Below are positions 18,199-27,546 of a stretch of 64,000 nucleotides of DNA, one piece after another. The stretch covers positions 248,001-312,000 of the forward strand of contig NZ_BMXA01000001.1 in assembly GCF_014651515.1 (NCBI RefSeq). Direction: 5' to 3'. Under the pieces are notes generated by a model. It made no database searches. It saw nothing but the letters and a program-made list of their open reading frames with translations, and was not told the origin of the DNA. This stretch comes from Arenicella chitinivorans (GTDB taxonomy: Bacteria > Pseudomonadota > Gammaproteobacteria > Arenicellales > Arenicellaceae). The position numbers were made by a program, and so were the translations under genes. Each line of letters begins with the position of its first letter. The stretch's first letter is position 1.

Positions 18199-19389
18199 TT
18201 ACCGACCAGTAAATGACTGAATGCCGGTTTGCGCTCGACCTAGGATAAGTGCGTGGATATCGTGGGTCCCTTCGTAGGTGTTGACTGTTTCTAAATTCAC
18301 CATATGTCGAAATACCGGGAACTCGTCAGAGATACCGTTACCACCTAGCATGTCTCGCGCGGCACGTGCTATATCGAGCGATTTGCCACATGAATTGCGC
18401 TTGATAAGCGAGATTAGTTCTGGCGCCAGTTGGTCTTGTTCTTTTAGCCGCCCAGCTTGCAAACAGCCCAGTAAACCCAGTCCAATCTCTGTTTGCATGT
18501 CCGCCAGCTTCTTTTGAATGAGCTGGTTTGCCGCCAAGGGTCGACCAAATTGGTTTCGATCTAATACGTATTGTCTGGCAGATTCCCAGCATGCTTGGGC
18601 AGCACCTAATGCGCCCCAGGCGATGCCAAAGCGCGCATTGTTCAGGCAGCTCATTGGCCCTTTCAGGCCTTGCACATTGGGTAGCTTATTTTCTTCTGGA
18701 ACGAACACGTCTTGCATCACGATCTCGCCAGTAATAGATGCACGTAATGACAATTTTCCCTCAATCTTTGGAGCGCTTAGGCCGCCGTAACCTTTTTCTA
18801 GAATAAACCCTTGTATGGTGCCATCGTCGGTTTTGGCCCACACCACAAAAACATCGGCGATTGGGGAATTTGAAATCCACATTTTAGCGCCGTTTAAACG
18901 GTAGCCACCTGGAGCGCTTTTAGCGCGGGTTATCATACTACCCGGGTCGGATCCGTGGTCTGGTTCGGTCAGTCCGAAACACCCGATTGACTCGCCGCTA
19001 GCCAGTTTTGGTAAGTACTTTTGTCTCTGCTCTTCACTGCCGAAGGCGTAAATTGGGTACATTACTAAACTTGACTGAACGCTCATCATTGACCGATAGC
19101 CAGAGTCGACGCTTTCAATTTCACGCGCAATTAAGCCGTAACTTACGTAACCTACACCTGAGCATCCATAACCCTCAATGGTCGGGCCGAGCAACCCAAG
19201 TGAACCTAGCTCTCGAAAAATAGCTGGGTCAGTGCTCTCATCTCGGTACGCTTGAATAATGCGTGGCTGTAACTCTTCTTGCGCGTACTTGCGCGCCGTA
19301 TCACGAATTAACTGCTCCTCTTCTGTGAGCAGATGTTCAAGTTGGAATGGGTCTTGCCAGTCGAAGTTAGGTCTTTTAGGCGTGCTCAT
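18199..19389 (-). CDS. gcdH: Glutaryl-CoA dehydrogenase
   Basis: FAD-dependent, decarboxylating acyl-CoA dehydrogenase of 396 residues that converts glutaryl-CoA to crotonyl-CoA. The family start [17 protein letters not shown], the [15 protein letters not shown] flavin-site motif and the catalytic Glu in [17 protein letters not shown] are clear. The EPDHGSDP block with Arg in [10 protein letters not shown] is typical of GcdH rather than short-chain dehydrogenases. It is the first gene of a probable operon with the acylating aldehyde dehydrogenase. The class III CoA-transferase that usually partners GcdH is 30 kb away at 48769. Confidence 0.93.
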   Translation of the reverse strand: MSTPKRPNFDWQDPFQLEHLLTEEEQLIRDTARKYAQEELQPRIIQAYRDESTDPAIFRELGSLGLLGPTIEGYGCSGVGYVSYGLIAREIESVDSGYRSMMSVQSSLVMYPIYAFGSEEQRQKYLPKLASGESIGCFGLTEPDHGSDPGSMITRAKSAPGGYRLNGAKMWISNSPIADVFVVWAKTDDGTIQGFILEKGYGGLSAPKIEGKLSLRASITGEIVMQDVFVPEENKLPNVQGLKGPMSCLNNARFGIAWGALGAAQACWESARQYVLDRNQFGRPLAANQLIQKKLADMQTEIGLGLLGCLQAGRLKEQDQLAPELISLIKRNSCGKSLDIARAARDMLGGNGISDEFPVFRHMVNLETVNTYEGTHDIHALILGRAQTGIQSFTGR

Positions 19390-19697
19390 GGTCGATTCTC
19401 CGCTGAAATCTTAAGCTGGGTAGTTTTATTGCTCGGCAGCACACACAAGGGATCCTCTTGGGGCGTATACCTGGCCGCAACGTAATTCACAGTTGGCAGA
19501 GTAAACTGGAATGTGATTTGTTAATAGTTGCTAAACATGAGTGTTCTGGTGAGCTGCTAGCACCAGCCAAGTCACTATTCGCATCTCCAAAGATTGGCCG
19601 CTTCGCCGTATGATGAACTCAATAAAAAATAACTAATCTGGCTTAACTTCGACTAGCGTGAGCCGGGTTCAAAAAAACGCAATGAAAGGTGATGGTA
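19390..19697. other. Intergenic region between gcdH and the beta-helix gene
   Basis: This divergent region of 308 bp must hold the promoters of gcdH and of the beta-helix gene. AT-rich stretches occur near 19620-19640, but I see no clear operator, RNA gene or additional coding region. Confidence 0.5.
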
Positions 19698-20639
19698 ATG
19701 CAAAATATCAAAATGGTGTGGCTGGCTTGTGTCGCAATAGCGGTGTTAACAAGCACCTCGGCAGAGGCTTCAGAGTCAGTCAGCACAAGCGCCAACGTGT
19801 TGACTGCTTGTGTGGATGCCTCGCAATTTGCGCACTGTGATTTTTCTGGCGGCGATGCCATTCAACAGGCAGTGGATGCGGCAGAATCTGGTGCAGTGTT
19901 GCGCATTAAGCCGGGCATCTACCAGCCTAAAACCTATCGCGATACGCCCCTGAATGAACTGCAGATCCGTGCTTACACACTTATTGAAGATAAACAGCTG
20001 ACGATTATTGGTGAAGGCGAGGTTGTGATCGATGGCTCGCTCAGTGCGGCCAATGGCTTCGTGACAAAAAACAGTCAAGTTAGCTTCAAAAACCTAAACT
20101 TGCAGAACTTTAAGTGGGGCATTCAAGAAGACGATATCTACGACGGCCATGGTATTTTTATTATCAATGGGGAGTCCAAGATCGCTGATGTGTCGATACA
20201 GAAGGTGCAAAAAATGGCGCTCAGTGTGCATGGAAATGCCAAGGTCGATGTTACCAATTTAACCATTACTGATAGCCATCTTGGGGTTTGGACCAATGAT
20301 GACTCTAACGTCAGTATTAGCAACTCAGAAATTTCCGGTAGTGAGTCGGCCGGTTTGGCGGCGTACCAAAGGTCGCAGGTCGTGATATGGCAATCGGTGT
20401 TCCAAGCGAACCAAGACGACGGGCTTTTTGCCAGTGATGACGCGCGAGTGTCAGTAACCCAGTCAGTTGTATTAAATAACAAGCCGTATGGACTGAACGC
20501 TGATGAAAACGGCGCGATTGAAATCGATAAAAGCTATGTGTCGGGCAATGACACAAACTTTGTCGTTGATAAGGTCAAGCGTATCAACGTTGGGGCCACG
20601 ATGCTAAATGCTGACCCTCGACCTTTTACTGCTCTGTAA
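19698..20639 (+). CDS. Secreted right-handed parallel beta-helix protein
   Basis: Exported protein of about 313 residues. The ATG at 19698 is chosen for the upstream AGGTG; ATG 19692 and GTG 19689 are in frame. A signal peptide (about 1-24, ending AEA) precedes a region with DAIQQAVDAAESGAVLRIKPGIY, the usual start of pectate-lyase-like beta-helix proteins, then successive 20-25 residue turns (VSFKNLNLQNF, VDVTNLTITDS, VSISNSEISGS, VTQSVVLNN). There is no recognisable lyase or hydrolase active site, so it may be a carbohydrate-binding or non-catalytic helix. Its GGxAIQxAVDAA start resembles the DUF1565/Beta_helix families. Confidence 0.8.
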   Translation: MQNIKMVWLACVAIAVLTSTSAEASESVSTSANVLTACVDASQFAHCDFSGGDAIQQAVDAAESGAVLRIKPGIYQPKTYRDTPLNELQIRAYTLIEDKQLTIIGEGEVVIDGSLSAANGFVTKNSQVSFKNLNLQNFKWGIQEDDIYDGHGIFIINGESKIADVSIQKVQKMALSVHGNAKVDVTNLTITDSHLGVWTNDDSNVSISNSEISGSESAGLAAYQRSQVVIWQSVFQANQDDGLFASDDARVSVTQSVVLNNKPYGLNADENGAIEIDKSYVSGNDTNFVVDKVKRINVGATMLNADPRPFTAL

Positions 20640-20828
20640 CAATTGGGCAAGCACTGGAGTGGAGCTTGCTTGAGTTTCATCATTGATGTGGTTTGCTCGT
20701 TCGATCGCATCAGTTGCCAAGTGCAGAAGAGTGCAGCAGAGCGCAGAAGAGCAGCGACGGTTTAGTGTGGAAGTGGAATCGCTAGTCGGTATGACCAGCA
20801 AATAATTACTATTTTTGGAGGCGACGAC

Positions 20829-23800
20829 ATGTCGTGTTTTTTGAAAAAATTGTCAACAGTCAAACGGCTTGGGTTAGTTGCGCTGACGGCTTGTTACTTA
20901 GCTTGCGCAAATTTATTAGCGCAGGCCGAAGACTGGGACATAAGTGATACCGGCCAGCCGTATATTGATGTCGAATTTACACTGAACGAAGGAACGTGGA
21001 TGAGTTTGGACGTCAGTCCAGACGGTCAAACTATCGTCTTTGATTTGCTCGGTGACCTGTATAGTCTGCCGGCGACAGGTGGTGAAGCGCGTTTAGTGAG
21101 TGGCGGCGCGGCGATTGATCGAATACCGAGTTTTAGTCCCGATGGCAGTAAGCTGGTTTACATTAGTGATCTAAGTGGTGACGACCGCGTTTGGGTGGCA
21201 AATGCAGACGGAAGTAATGCGCGAATGGTCACCGTGGTCGCCGACAGTATGTTGACCAATCCGGCGTGGAGTGCCGACGGTGAATACGTGGTCGCCACCA
21301 GTGTTGACCTTGGGTTTAATGATCAGAAAACGTCTTCCTTGCGCATATTCCATCTGGACGGTGGGTTAGGTCGTACCCTAGTCGATGCGCCGGAAAACAA
21401 ACGTGATATTCAAGAACCCAATTTATCGCCCGACGGCAAATACGTGTACTACACCCAGCGGCTCGTCGACCATCATATTTACGTGGATGCGAATCATGTC
21501 AACTATGGCATTATGCGACGCGACCTTGAAACGGGTGAAACCGTTGCGTTGATAAAAGGCTTTGGCGGTGCGCTGTCACCTCAGGTGTCGCCGGACAGCC
21601 AGAAGCTTGCTTTCGTCCGTCGTGTAAAAGACAAAACCATACTGTTTGTGTATGACCTTCAGACCGGTGAGCAGCGGCCAGTGTATGCTGAACTTGATCG
21701 CGACCAACAAGCAGACTTTTATCAGCAAGGCGTCTACTTTCCGCAATTCGACTGGTTTCCAGACAACACGCATGTGGCGATTTGGGGTAAAGGAAAGCTG
21801 TTCAAAGTAAACATGGATTCCGGTGTTGCCAAAGAGATTCCCTTTGTTGCTCACACTAAGCACAGGATTATACGGTCGCCTAAGTTTGCTGATACCTTAA
21901 CGCCTGACGGTGTTCAGGTAAGAGCGATTCGGCAGCTTGCCGTGGCAAACGATAATGACGAGCTGATCTTTAATGCATTGGGTCGTCTATGGAAAAAAGC
22001 ACTCCCAGATGGTACGCCTAAACGCATCACGCAATCGCCTTCGTTTGAGTTTGATCCAGCCTATTCGCCGAATAATCGCCGTCTTGCTTATGTTGAATGG
22101 GATGACGAAAAGGGCAGTGCGCTACAGTTGATATCGCCGAGCGGGGGCAGTAAAAAAACGCTGGTCAAAAGCCGCGGTGTTATACGCCAACCGGCATTTT
22201 CTCCAGACGGCAAGACGATTGTCTATAGTATCGAAGAGGGCGGCAACGGCTTAGGCGGTTATCGCTCCACGCCAGGTTTGTATACTGTTGCAGTTTCTGG
22301 CGGAGAGGCCCAACAAATCGGTGACGCCGCCAGTAAGCCGAGCTTTTCAGCTGACGGAGAGCGAATTTACTTCACTAGCACGGTGTCTAAAAATACCTCA
22401 ATTTCGAGTGTGACAGTGGATGGCTATGAGCGCCGAGATCACGCGCAAGCATTGGGCGCGGACCGCAGCGAGTTGTCGCGCAGCCCAGATGGCAAATGGA
22501 TCGCTTTTAAGGAAAACCAGCAATATTATGTGATGCCCTACAAGGAAACTGGAGGCTTAACTCCGGTATCTGCCACGGCTGGCGCGGTACCGACGTTTCG
22601 CTTGACCGAAGGCAGCGGCTACAACCTGACGTGGTCATCCGACTCGCGAACCTTGAATTGGAATTTAGGTGACGATTTATACCGTGTTGACGTAACCGAG
22701 TTGACGACCAACGATAAGCCACTGCCGCAGCCATTTGCGACCGTGGGTTTGAATGTGCCGCTGGATCGCCCGAGTGGTGTGGTGGCGTTTCGTGGTGGTC
22801 GGCTTATCACAATGGATGGCGATCAGATTATCGAGCAAGGAACGGTGGTGGTTGAAGGCAACCGCATCGTGAGTGTTGGGCGAGCTGACGATGTGGTGAT
22901 TCCAGAAAATGCGCACGTGGTTGATACCACCGGTAAAACGGTGATGCCCGGTTTGATTGATATGCACGGGCATATCGACTGCTGTTATTACGGTGGCATC
23001 ATGCCGCAGAAACACGCCAGCCATTATGCTGCCGCTGCGTACGGCGTCACCACCAACTATGACCCGTACACCTCGGAGCTGGCAGCCTACGCAACCACCG
23101 AAATGCTGCAGGCTGGTGAGCTGGTCGGGCCGCGATTTATTTCCACTGGCAAGGTTGTTTACGGCCGCCCAGGAAAAGGTGATCGCACTTATGTGCCGCT
23201 CTATACGTACGCCGATGCGGAAAATACCATGCGTCGTAAACGAGCGCTAAATGGTCGAATCATTAAGAGCTATAAACAACCATCGCGCCGTGCGCGCCAG
23301 CAACTGGTTAAAGCCGGGCGCGAGGCTGGTGTAATGGTCGATGCAGAAGGTGAGAGCCACTTCTATTTTGACATCAGCATGATTCTTGATGGCCACATGG
23401 CGTTGGAACATAACATTCCGGTTGCGAACCATTACGATGATCTTGTGCAGTTAATGGCACACAGCGACATCGCGAATACCCCAACTTTGAACGTCACCTT
23501 TGGGGAGATCATGGGAGAGAATTATCTGTATCAGACCACTCAAGCTTGGGATGAGCCTAAAATTAAGTCTTATGTTCAAGAGACAACATCGAGTTACAGC
23601 CCGGTTGGCACGCCCTACGGCGCGCCTTTGCACGTGCGCAGTATGACCGGCTTGCATGCCGCTGAAGAAATTTGGGACATCGGGTTTCGTGCGGTCAGCC
23701 GCTCAATTAAAAAACTGGATGATGCTGGTGTAACCATCAACGCGGGTTCACACGGGCAAGTCTTTGGGTTGGCGTTGCACTGGGAGCTGCAGTCGATGGC

Positions 23801-24110
23801 GCAAGGTGGTATGAGCAACCATCGAATCCTGCGAACAGCAACGGTTAACGGCGCTGAGACCCTGGGGCTCGATACTCAAATCGGTTCTCTGCAAGTGGGT
23901 ATGCTGGCCGATATTATCGTGCTCGATGCCAATCCGCTCGACGATATAAGTAATACCAATAGCGTGCGTTACACCATGCTCAATGGCCGCCTGTTTGATA
24001 GCCTAAACATGAACGAGATTGGTAACTACGATCGTGCGCGAAGCAAGTTCTATTGGGAGCTGCCCGATTACAAGGGTATTGATTGGAACGAAGCCTGGTC
24101 AGGTCAGTAA
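20829..24110 (+). CDS. Exported TolB-like propeller + amidohydrolase protein, copy 1
   Basis: A 1093-residue two-part protein with a signal peptide ending in LLAQA. Residues about 35-620 contain repeated TolB/WD40-like blades (FSPDGSKLVYISD, LSPDGKYVYYT, FSPDGKTIVYS, FSADGERIYFTS). Residues about 650-1075 form an amidohydrolase of the imidazolonepropionase-like group: GLIDMHGHID metal-binding HxH, IIKSYKQP (probable carbamylated Lys), the EGESH His, GSHGQ, and the closing LADIIVLDANPLDDI. These enzymes hydrolyse amide or ester bonds in the periplasm, often on peptides or cyclic compounds. The ribosome site TTTTTGGAGGCGACGAC precedes the ATG. A close paralogue follows immediately. Confidence 0.88.
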   Translation: MSCFLKKLSTVKRLGLVALTACYLACANLLAQAEDWDISDTGQPYIDVEFTLNEGTWMSLDVSPDGQTIVFDLLGDLYSLPATGGEARLVSGGAAIDRIPSFSPDGSKLVYISDLSGDDRVWVANADGSNARMVTVVADSMLTNPAWSADGEYVVATSVDLGFNDQKTSSLRIFHLDGGLGRTLVDAPENKRDIQEPNLSPDGKYVYYTQRLVDHHIYVDANHVNYGIMRRDLETGETVALIKGFGGALSPQVSPDSQKLAFVRRVKDKTILFVYDLQTGEQRPVYAELDRDQQADFYQQGVYFPQFDWFPDNTHVAIWGKGKLFKVNMDSGVAKEIPFVAHTKHRIIRSPKFADTLTPDGVQVRAIRQLAVANDNDELIFNALGRLWKKALPDGTPKRITQSPSFEFDPAYSPNNRRLAYVEWDDEKGSALQLISPSGGSKKTLVKSRGVIRQPAFSPDGKTIVYSIEEGGNGLGGYRSTPGLYTVAVSGGEAQQIGDAASKPSFSADGERIYFTSTVSKNTSISSVTVDGYERRDHAQALGADRSELSRSPDGKWIAFKENQQYYVMPYKETGGLTPVSATAGAVPTFRLTEGSGYNLTWSSDSRTLNWNLGDDLYRVDVTELTTNDKPLPQPFATVGLNVPLDRPSGVVAFRGGRLITMDGDQIIEQGTVVVEGNRIVSVGRADDVVIPENAHVVDTTGKTVMPGLIDMHGHIDCCYYGGIMPQKHASHYAAAAYGVTTNYDPYTSELAAYATTEMLQAGELVGPRFISTGKVVYGRPGKGDRTYVPLYTYADAENTMRRKRALNGRIIKSYKQPSRRARQQLVKAGREAGVMVDAEGESHFYFDISMILDGHMALEHNIPVANHYDDLVQLMAHSDIANTPTLNVTFGEIMGENYLYQTTQAWDEPKIKSYVQETTSSYSPVGTPYGAPLHVRSMTGLHAAEEIWDIGFRAVSRSIKKLDDAGVTINAGSHGQVFGLALHWELQSMAQGGMSNHRILRTATVNGAETLGLDTQIGSLQVGMLADIIVLDANPLDDISNTNSVRYTMLNGRLFDSLNMNEIGNYDRARSKFYWELPDYKGIDWNEAWSGQ

Positions 24111-24160
24111 TTGTTGAGTCAGAATTTCGTTATTAGTAGTTGTAACCAAAAGTGATCCCG

Positions 24161-27100
24161 ATGCGTATTAACCGAATTGCCAATAGATTTTCCTGTGTAG
24201 TCTTAGCGTTGTTAAGTTGGCCCTCATTTGTATTGGGCTGGGACGTTAGCGATACCGGTCAACCGTATACTGACGCCGCGTTTCGCCTTGAAGAAGGAAC
24301 CTGGATGAGTGTTGATGTGCATCCAGACGGTGACTTATTGGTCTTCGACTTGCTAGGCGATATTTATACCTTACCAACAACTGGTGGGCTAGCAACGTTA
24401 GTTCATGGCGGCCCAGCGATGGTGCGGATGCCGCGCTTTAGTCCAGATGGCAACTTGCTTCTGTATGTGAGTGATGAGAGTGGCAGCGATAATGCATGGG
24501 TGTCGAGGTTAGATGGGTCGCAAGCGCGCCAAGTTACGCGTGAAACCAAAGACGTGTTAACCAACGTCGTTTGGAGCCCAGAAGGTCAGTACATCGCTGC
24601 CACCAAGTTGTCGTCAGCGTATTCTGATCTTTTTACTTCAGAGCTGCGAGGGTATCACCTTGGAGGCGGTGCTGGATGGCCGATAGTTGAATCACCTAGC
24701 GCATTTCAAAATATTACTGAAGCCCAGTTTTCCCCTGATGGTCGATACCTGTATAACACGCACAAGGTCGGCGGCCCTGAAGGTACAGGGGTCTATATCG
24801 ATGCCAACCATACTGTGCATGCGGTTATGCAGCGCGACCTTAAAACAGGTAAGACTAAGGAACTGTTGAAGGGCTTTGGTGGCGCTACCACGGCGCAAGT
24901 TTCACCAGACGGCAAGACAATTGCGTTTGTGCGACGCGTCAAAGCGAAGACCATATTGTTTGTGTACGACCTAGAAACTGGAGAGCAACGCCCAGTGTAC
25001 GATCAATTGGATCGTGATCTTCAAGGTGAATGGATAGCTCAAGGCACTTATTATCCGCAGTACAGTTGGTTTCCTGACGGGCGCTTTATCGCTATTTGGG
25101 GTAAGGGAAAGTTATACAAAGTGGATACCCACACGGCGAGCGCCAATGTGATTCCCTTCACCGTCGATGCCAAGCATCGAATTACTCAGGCAACTCGATT
25201 TGATGCCAGTGCGGCAATACAAACAGACACCGTAGCGGTTAAAGCCATCCGGCACTTAGCTGTGTCACCGGACCAACAAACAATTGTGTTCAATGCATTG
25301 GGTCGCTTATGGCATAAATCACTACCAAACGGCAAACCAGAGCGGCTGACTAAATCCCGGGCATTTGAGTTTGAACCAGCCTATTCGAGTGACGGTAAAC
25401 AGATTGCGTATGTTGAATGGGATGACGAAAAAGGCAGCGTTATACGCGTGATGTCAGCAGCTGGTGGTAACGCGCGGGCTGTGATTAAGAGTCGAGGTGT
25501 GATCCGAGAGCCAGTATTCTCTCACGACGGCCAAACACTTGCCTATCGGGTTCAAGATGACAGTAAATGCATGGGTGGCTTCGGTAATGACAGCGGCGTG
25601 TTCTTGCTCGACATACGCACTAAAACATCACCTGTACTGGTTGCTAAGTCCGGCGTTAAATTACAATTTTCGCCCGATGATCGGCGACTATTTTTGCAAC
25701 ATAGCAGCTATCAAAATGGCGCTGTGGTGACTGAGCTGCAGAGCGTCAATTTACGCGGCTATGAAAAAAGAACGCATGCCGTGTTGTCGGGTGCCGATCG
25801 AACCGAGTTGAGCGTCAGCCCAAATCTAAAGTGGATTGGGTTTAAGCAACAACAGAGCTACTATGCCATGCCACTGAATGACGCCGGTGGTGCCATGAAT
25901 GTGTCTGCCAACGCGCCCGCCACACCGCTGGTTCGTCTCTCGGATGAAGGGGGCTATAACCTAGCTTGGGCGAGTGATTCTGAACGGCTTTATTGGTTGT
26001 TAGGTGACACGCTTAACAGTTTTTCGGTTGACGATTTAGCGTATTCTGCGCCGGTATCAATTGACCTGACGGTCGAGCGTGATGTGCCAAAAGGAATGCT
26101 GGCCTTCACCGGCGCGCGTATTATTACCATGTCCGACCGTGATGTAATCGAGAACGGAACCGTGCTTGTCGATGGTGATCGTATTGCTGCTGTTGGGCCG
26201 GTCGATCAGGTTGAGATTCCTAAGTCTGCCAAGGTCATTCCCAGTCATGGAAAAACAATTATGCCTGGGCTAATCAACATGCATGGTCATGTGGAAAGCT
26301 GCTATTACGAATCAACCGGAGGTATTCCGCAAAAGCAGGCGGCGCTTTACGCATCGTTGGCATTTGGTGTCACCACAAACTTTGACCCGTATTCGTCTGA
26401 GTTATCCAGTTACTCATCTGGCGAGATGCAACGCGCTGGGGTCATTGTGAGTCCGCGCACGGTAAGCGTCGGCAGTGTGGTTTATGGACGGCCTGGCAAA
26501 GTTGATTCAGTCTACACGCCGATTTCAAACTTAGCCGATGCTGAAAAAGTCATGACTCGCAAGCGTGCGCTGGGCGGCAGCACAATCAAGAGTTACCGCC
26601 AACCATTACGTAGTCAACGCCAGCAGTTAGTCAAAGCGGCCCGGGCGGCAGGCATAATGGTGTCGGTCGAAGGCGAGAGTCATTTTTATAACAACATTAG
26701 CTCGATACTCGATGGTCACAATACCGTCGAGCACAATTTACCAGTCGCGAATTACTATGATGACGTAGTGCAATTATTTGCCCACAGTGAAACCGCCAGC
26801 ACGCCGACGTTAGTCGCATTGTTCGGTGAAATATTGGGCGAGAATTATATTTACCAAACCACTCGAACGTGGGAAGACCCTCGCATTGATAGTTTTGTGC
26901 CCGAAGTCACCAGCGGATATAGCCCGCTGGGTATTCAGTATGCCGCCCCTTTGTACGCACGCGGAATGACCAGTTTGCACGCAGATGATGAGCGCTGGGA
27001 TATTGGTTTCAGGTCGGTCGCTCGATCCACTAAAAAACTCGATGACGCGGGCGTATTGGTGAATGTGGGATCTCACTCTCAAGTGCAAGGCATGGCCATG

Positions 27101-27433
27101 CATTGGGAAATGCAGTTGCTGAATGAAGGCGGTATGAGTAATGAGCGCGTGCTCAGAGCCGCCACGCTAAATGGTGCTACAACCCTTGGCCTCAATCAGG
27201 TGCTGGGCAGCCTTGAGGTTGGCAAGTTGGCCGACTTGATAGTATTAGATAAAAACCCGCTTGATAACATTCTGAATACAAAGTCGGTGCGTCAGACGAT
27301 GGTTGGTGGCCGACTCTATGACAGTTACAGCATGGATGAAATTGGTAACTACAACCGCCCTCGAAGTAAGTTCTATTGGGAGCAGCCAGATCACACTCAC
27401 TCAGGTTGGAATCGGGCAGCTTCCGGCCAATAG
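24161..27433 (+). CDS. Exported TolB-like propeller + amidohydrolase protein, copy 2
   Basis: Tandem paralogue of the preceding gene with the same length (1090 residues from the ATG at 24161; a GTG at 24152 gives 1093) and the same order of domains. Shared blocks include WDVSDTGQPY after the signal peptide, FVYDLETGEQRPVY, NALGRLWHKSLP, YVEWDDEKGS and IGNYNRPRSKFYWE. The metal motif reads GLINMHGHVES, so the Asp before the first His is Asn while both His residues remain. The two copies differ throughout, so the duplication is old and both look intact. The gap to copy 1 is 50 bp, suggesting one operon. Confidence 0.88.
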   Translation: MRINRIANRFSCVVLALLSWPSFVLGWDVSDTGQPYTDAAFRLEEGTWMSVDVHPDGDLLVFDLLGDIYTLPTTGGLATLVHGGPAMVRMPRFSPDGNLLLYVSDESGSDNAWVSRLDGSQARQVTRETKDVLTNVVWSPEGQYIAATKLSSAYSDLFTSELRGYHLGGGAGWPIVESPSAFQNITEAQFSPDGRYLYNTHKVGGPEGTGVYIDANHTVHAVMQRDLKTGKTKELLKGFGGATTAQVSPDGKTIAFVRRVKAKTILFVYDLETGEQRPVYDQLDRDLQGEWIAQGTYYPQYSWFPDGRFIAIWGKGKLYKVDTHTASANVIPFTVDAKHRITQATRFDASAAIQTDTVAVKAIRHLAVSPDQQTIVFNALGRLWHKSLPNGKPERLTKSRAFEFEPAYSSDGKQIAYVEWDDEKGSVIRVMSAAGGNARAVIKSRGVIREPVFSHDGQTLAYRVQDDSKCMGGFGNDSGVFLLDIRTKTSPVLVAKSGVKLQFSPDDRRLFLQHSSYQNGAVVTELQSVNLRGYEKRTHAVLSGADRTELSVSPNLKWIGFKQQQSYYAMPLNDAGGAMNVSANAPATPLVRLSDEGGYNLAWASDSERLYWLLGDTLNSFSVDDLAYSAPVSIDLTVERDVPKGMLAFTGARIITMSDRDVIENGTVLVDGDRIAAVGPVDQVEIPKSAKVIPSHGKTIMPGLINMHGHVESCYYESTGGIPQKQAALYASLAFGVTTNFDPYSSELSSYSSGEMQRAGVIVSPRTVSVGSVVYGRPGKVDSVYTPISNLADAEKVMTRKRALGGSTIKSYRQPLRSQRQQLVKAARAAGIMVSVEGESHFYNNISSILDGHNTVEHNLPVANYYDDVVQLFAHSETASTPTLVALFGEILGENYIYQTTRTWEDPRIDSFVPEVTSGYSPLGIQYAAPLYARGMTSLHADDERWDIGFRSVARSTKKLDDAGVLVNVGSHSQVQGMAMHWEMQLLNEGGMSNERVLRAATLNGATTLGLNQVLGSLEVGKLADLIVLDKNPLDNILNTKSVRQTMVGGRLYDSYSMDEIGNYNRPRSKFYWEQPDHTHSGWNRAASGQ

Positions 27434-27546
27434 CTGATTCATGGTGATGTTTATGCACCGCTGCGGTGTTGTTTGGCAACTTCCTAACTATACAAAAGTA
27501 ACGCTACTATGACGGTTCAGTGAAAAACCCACTTGGGATAACAATT

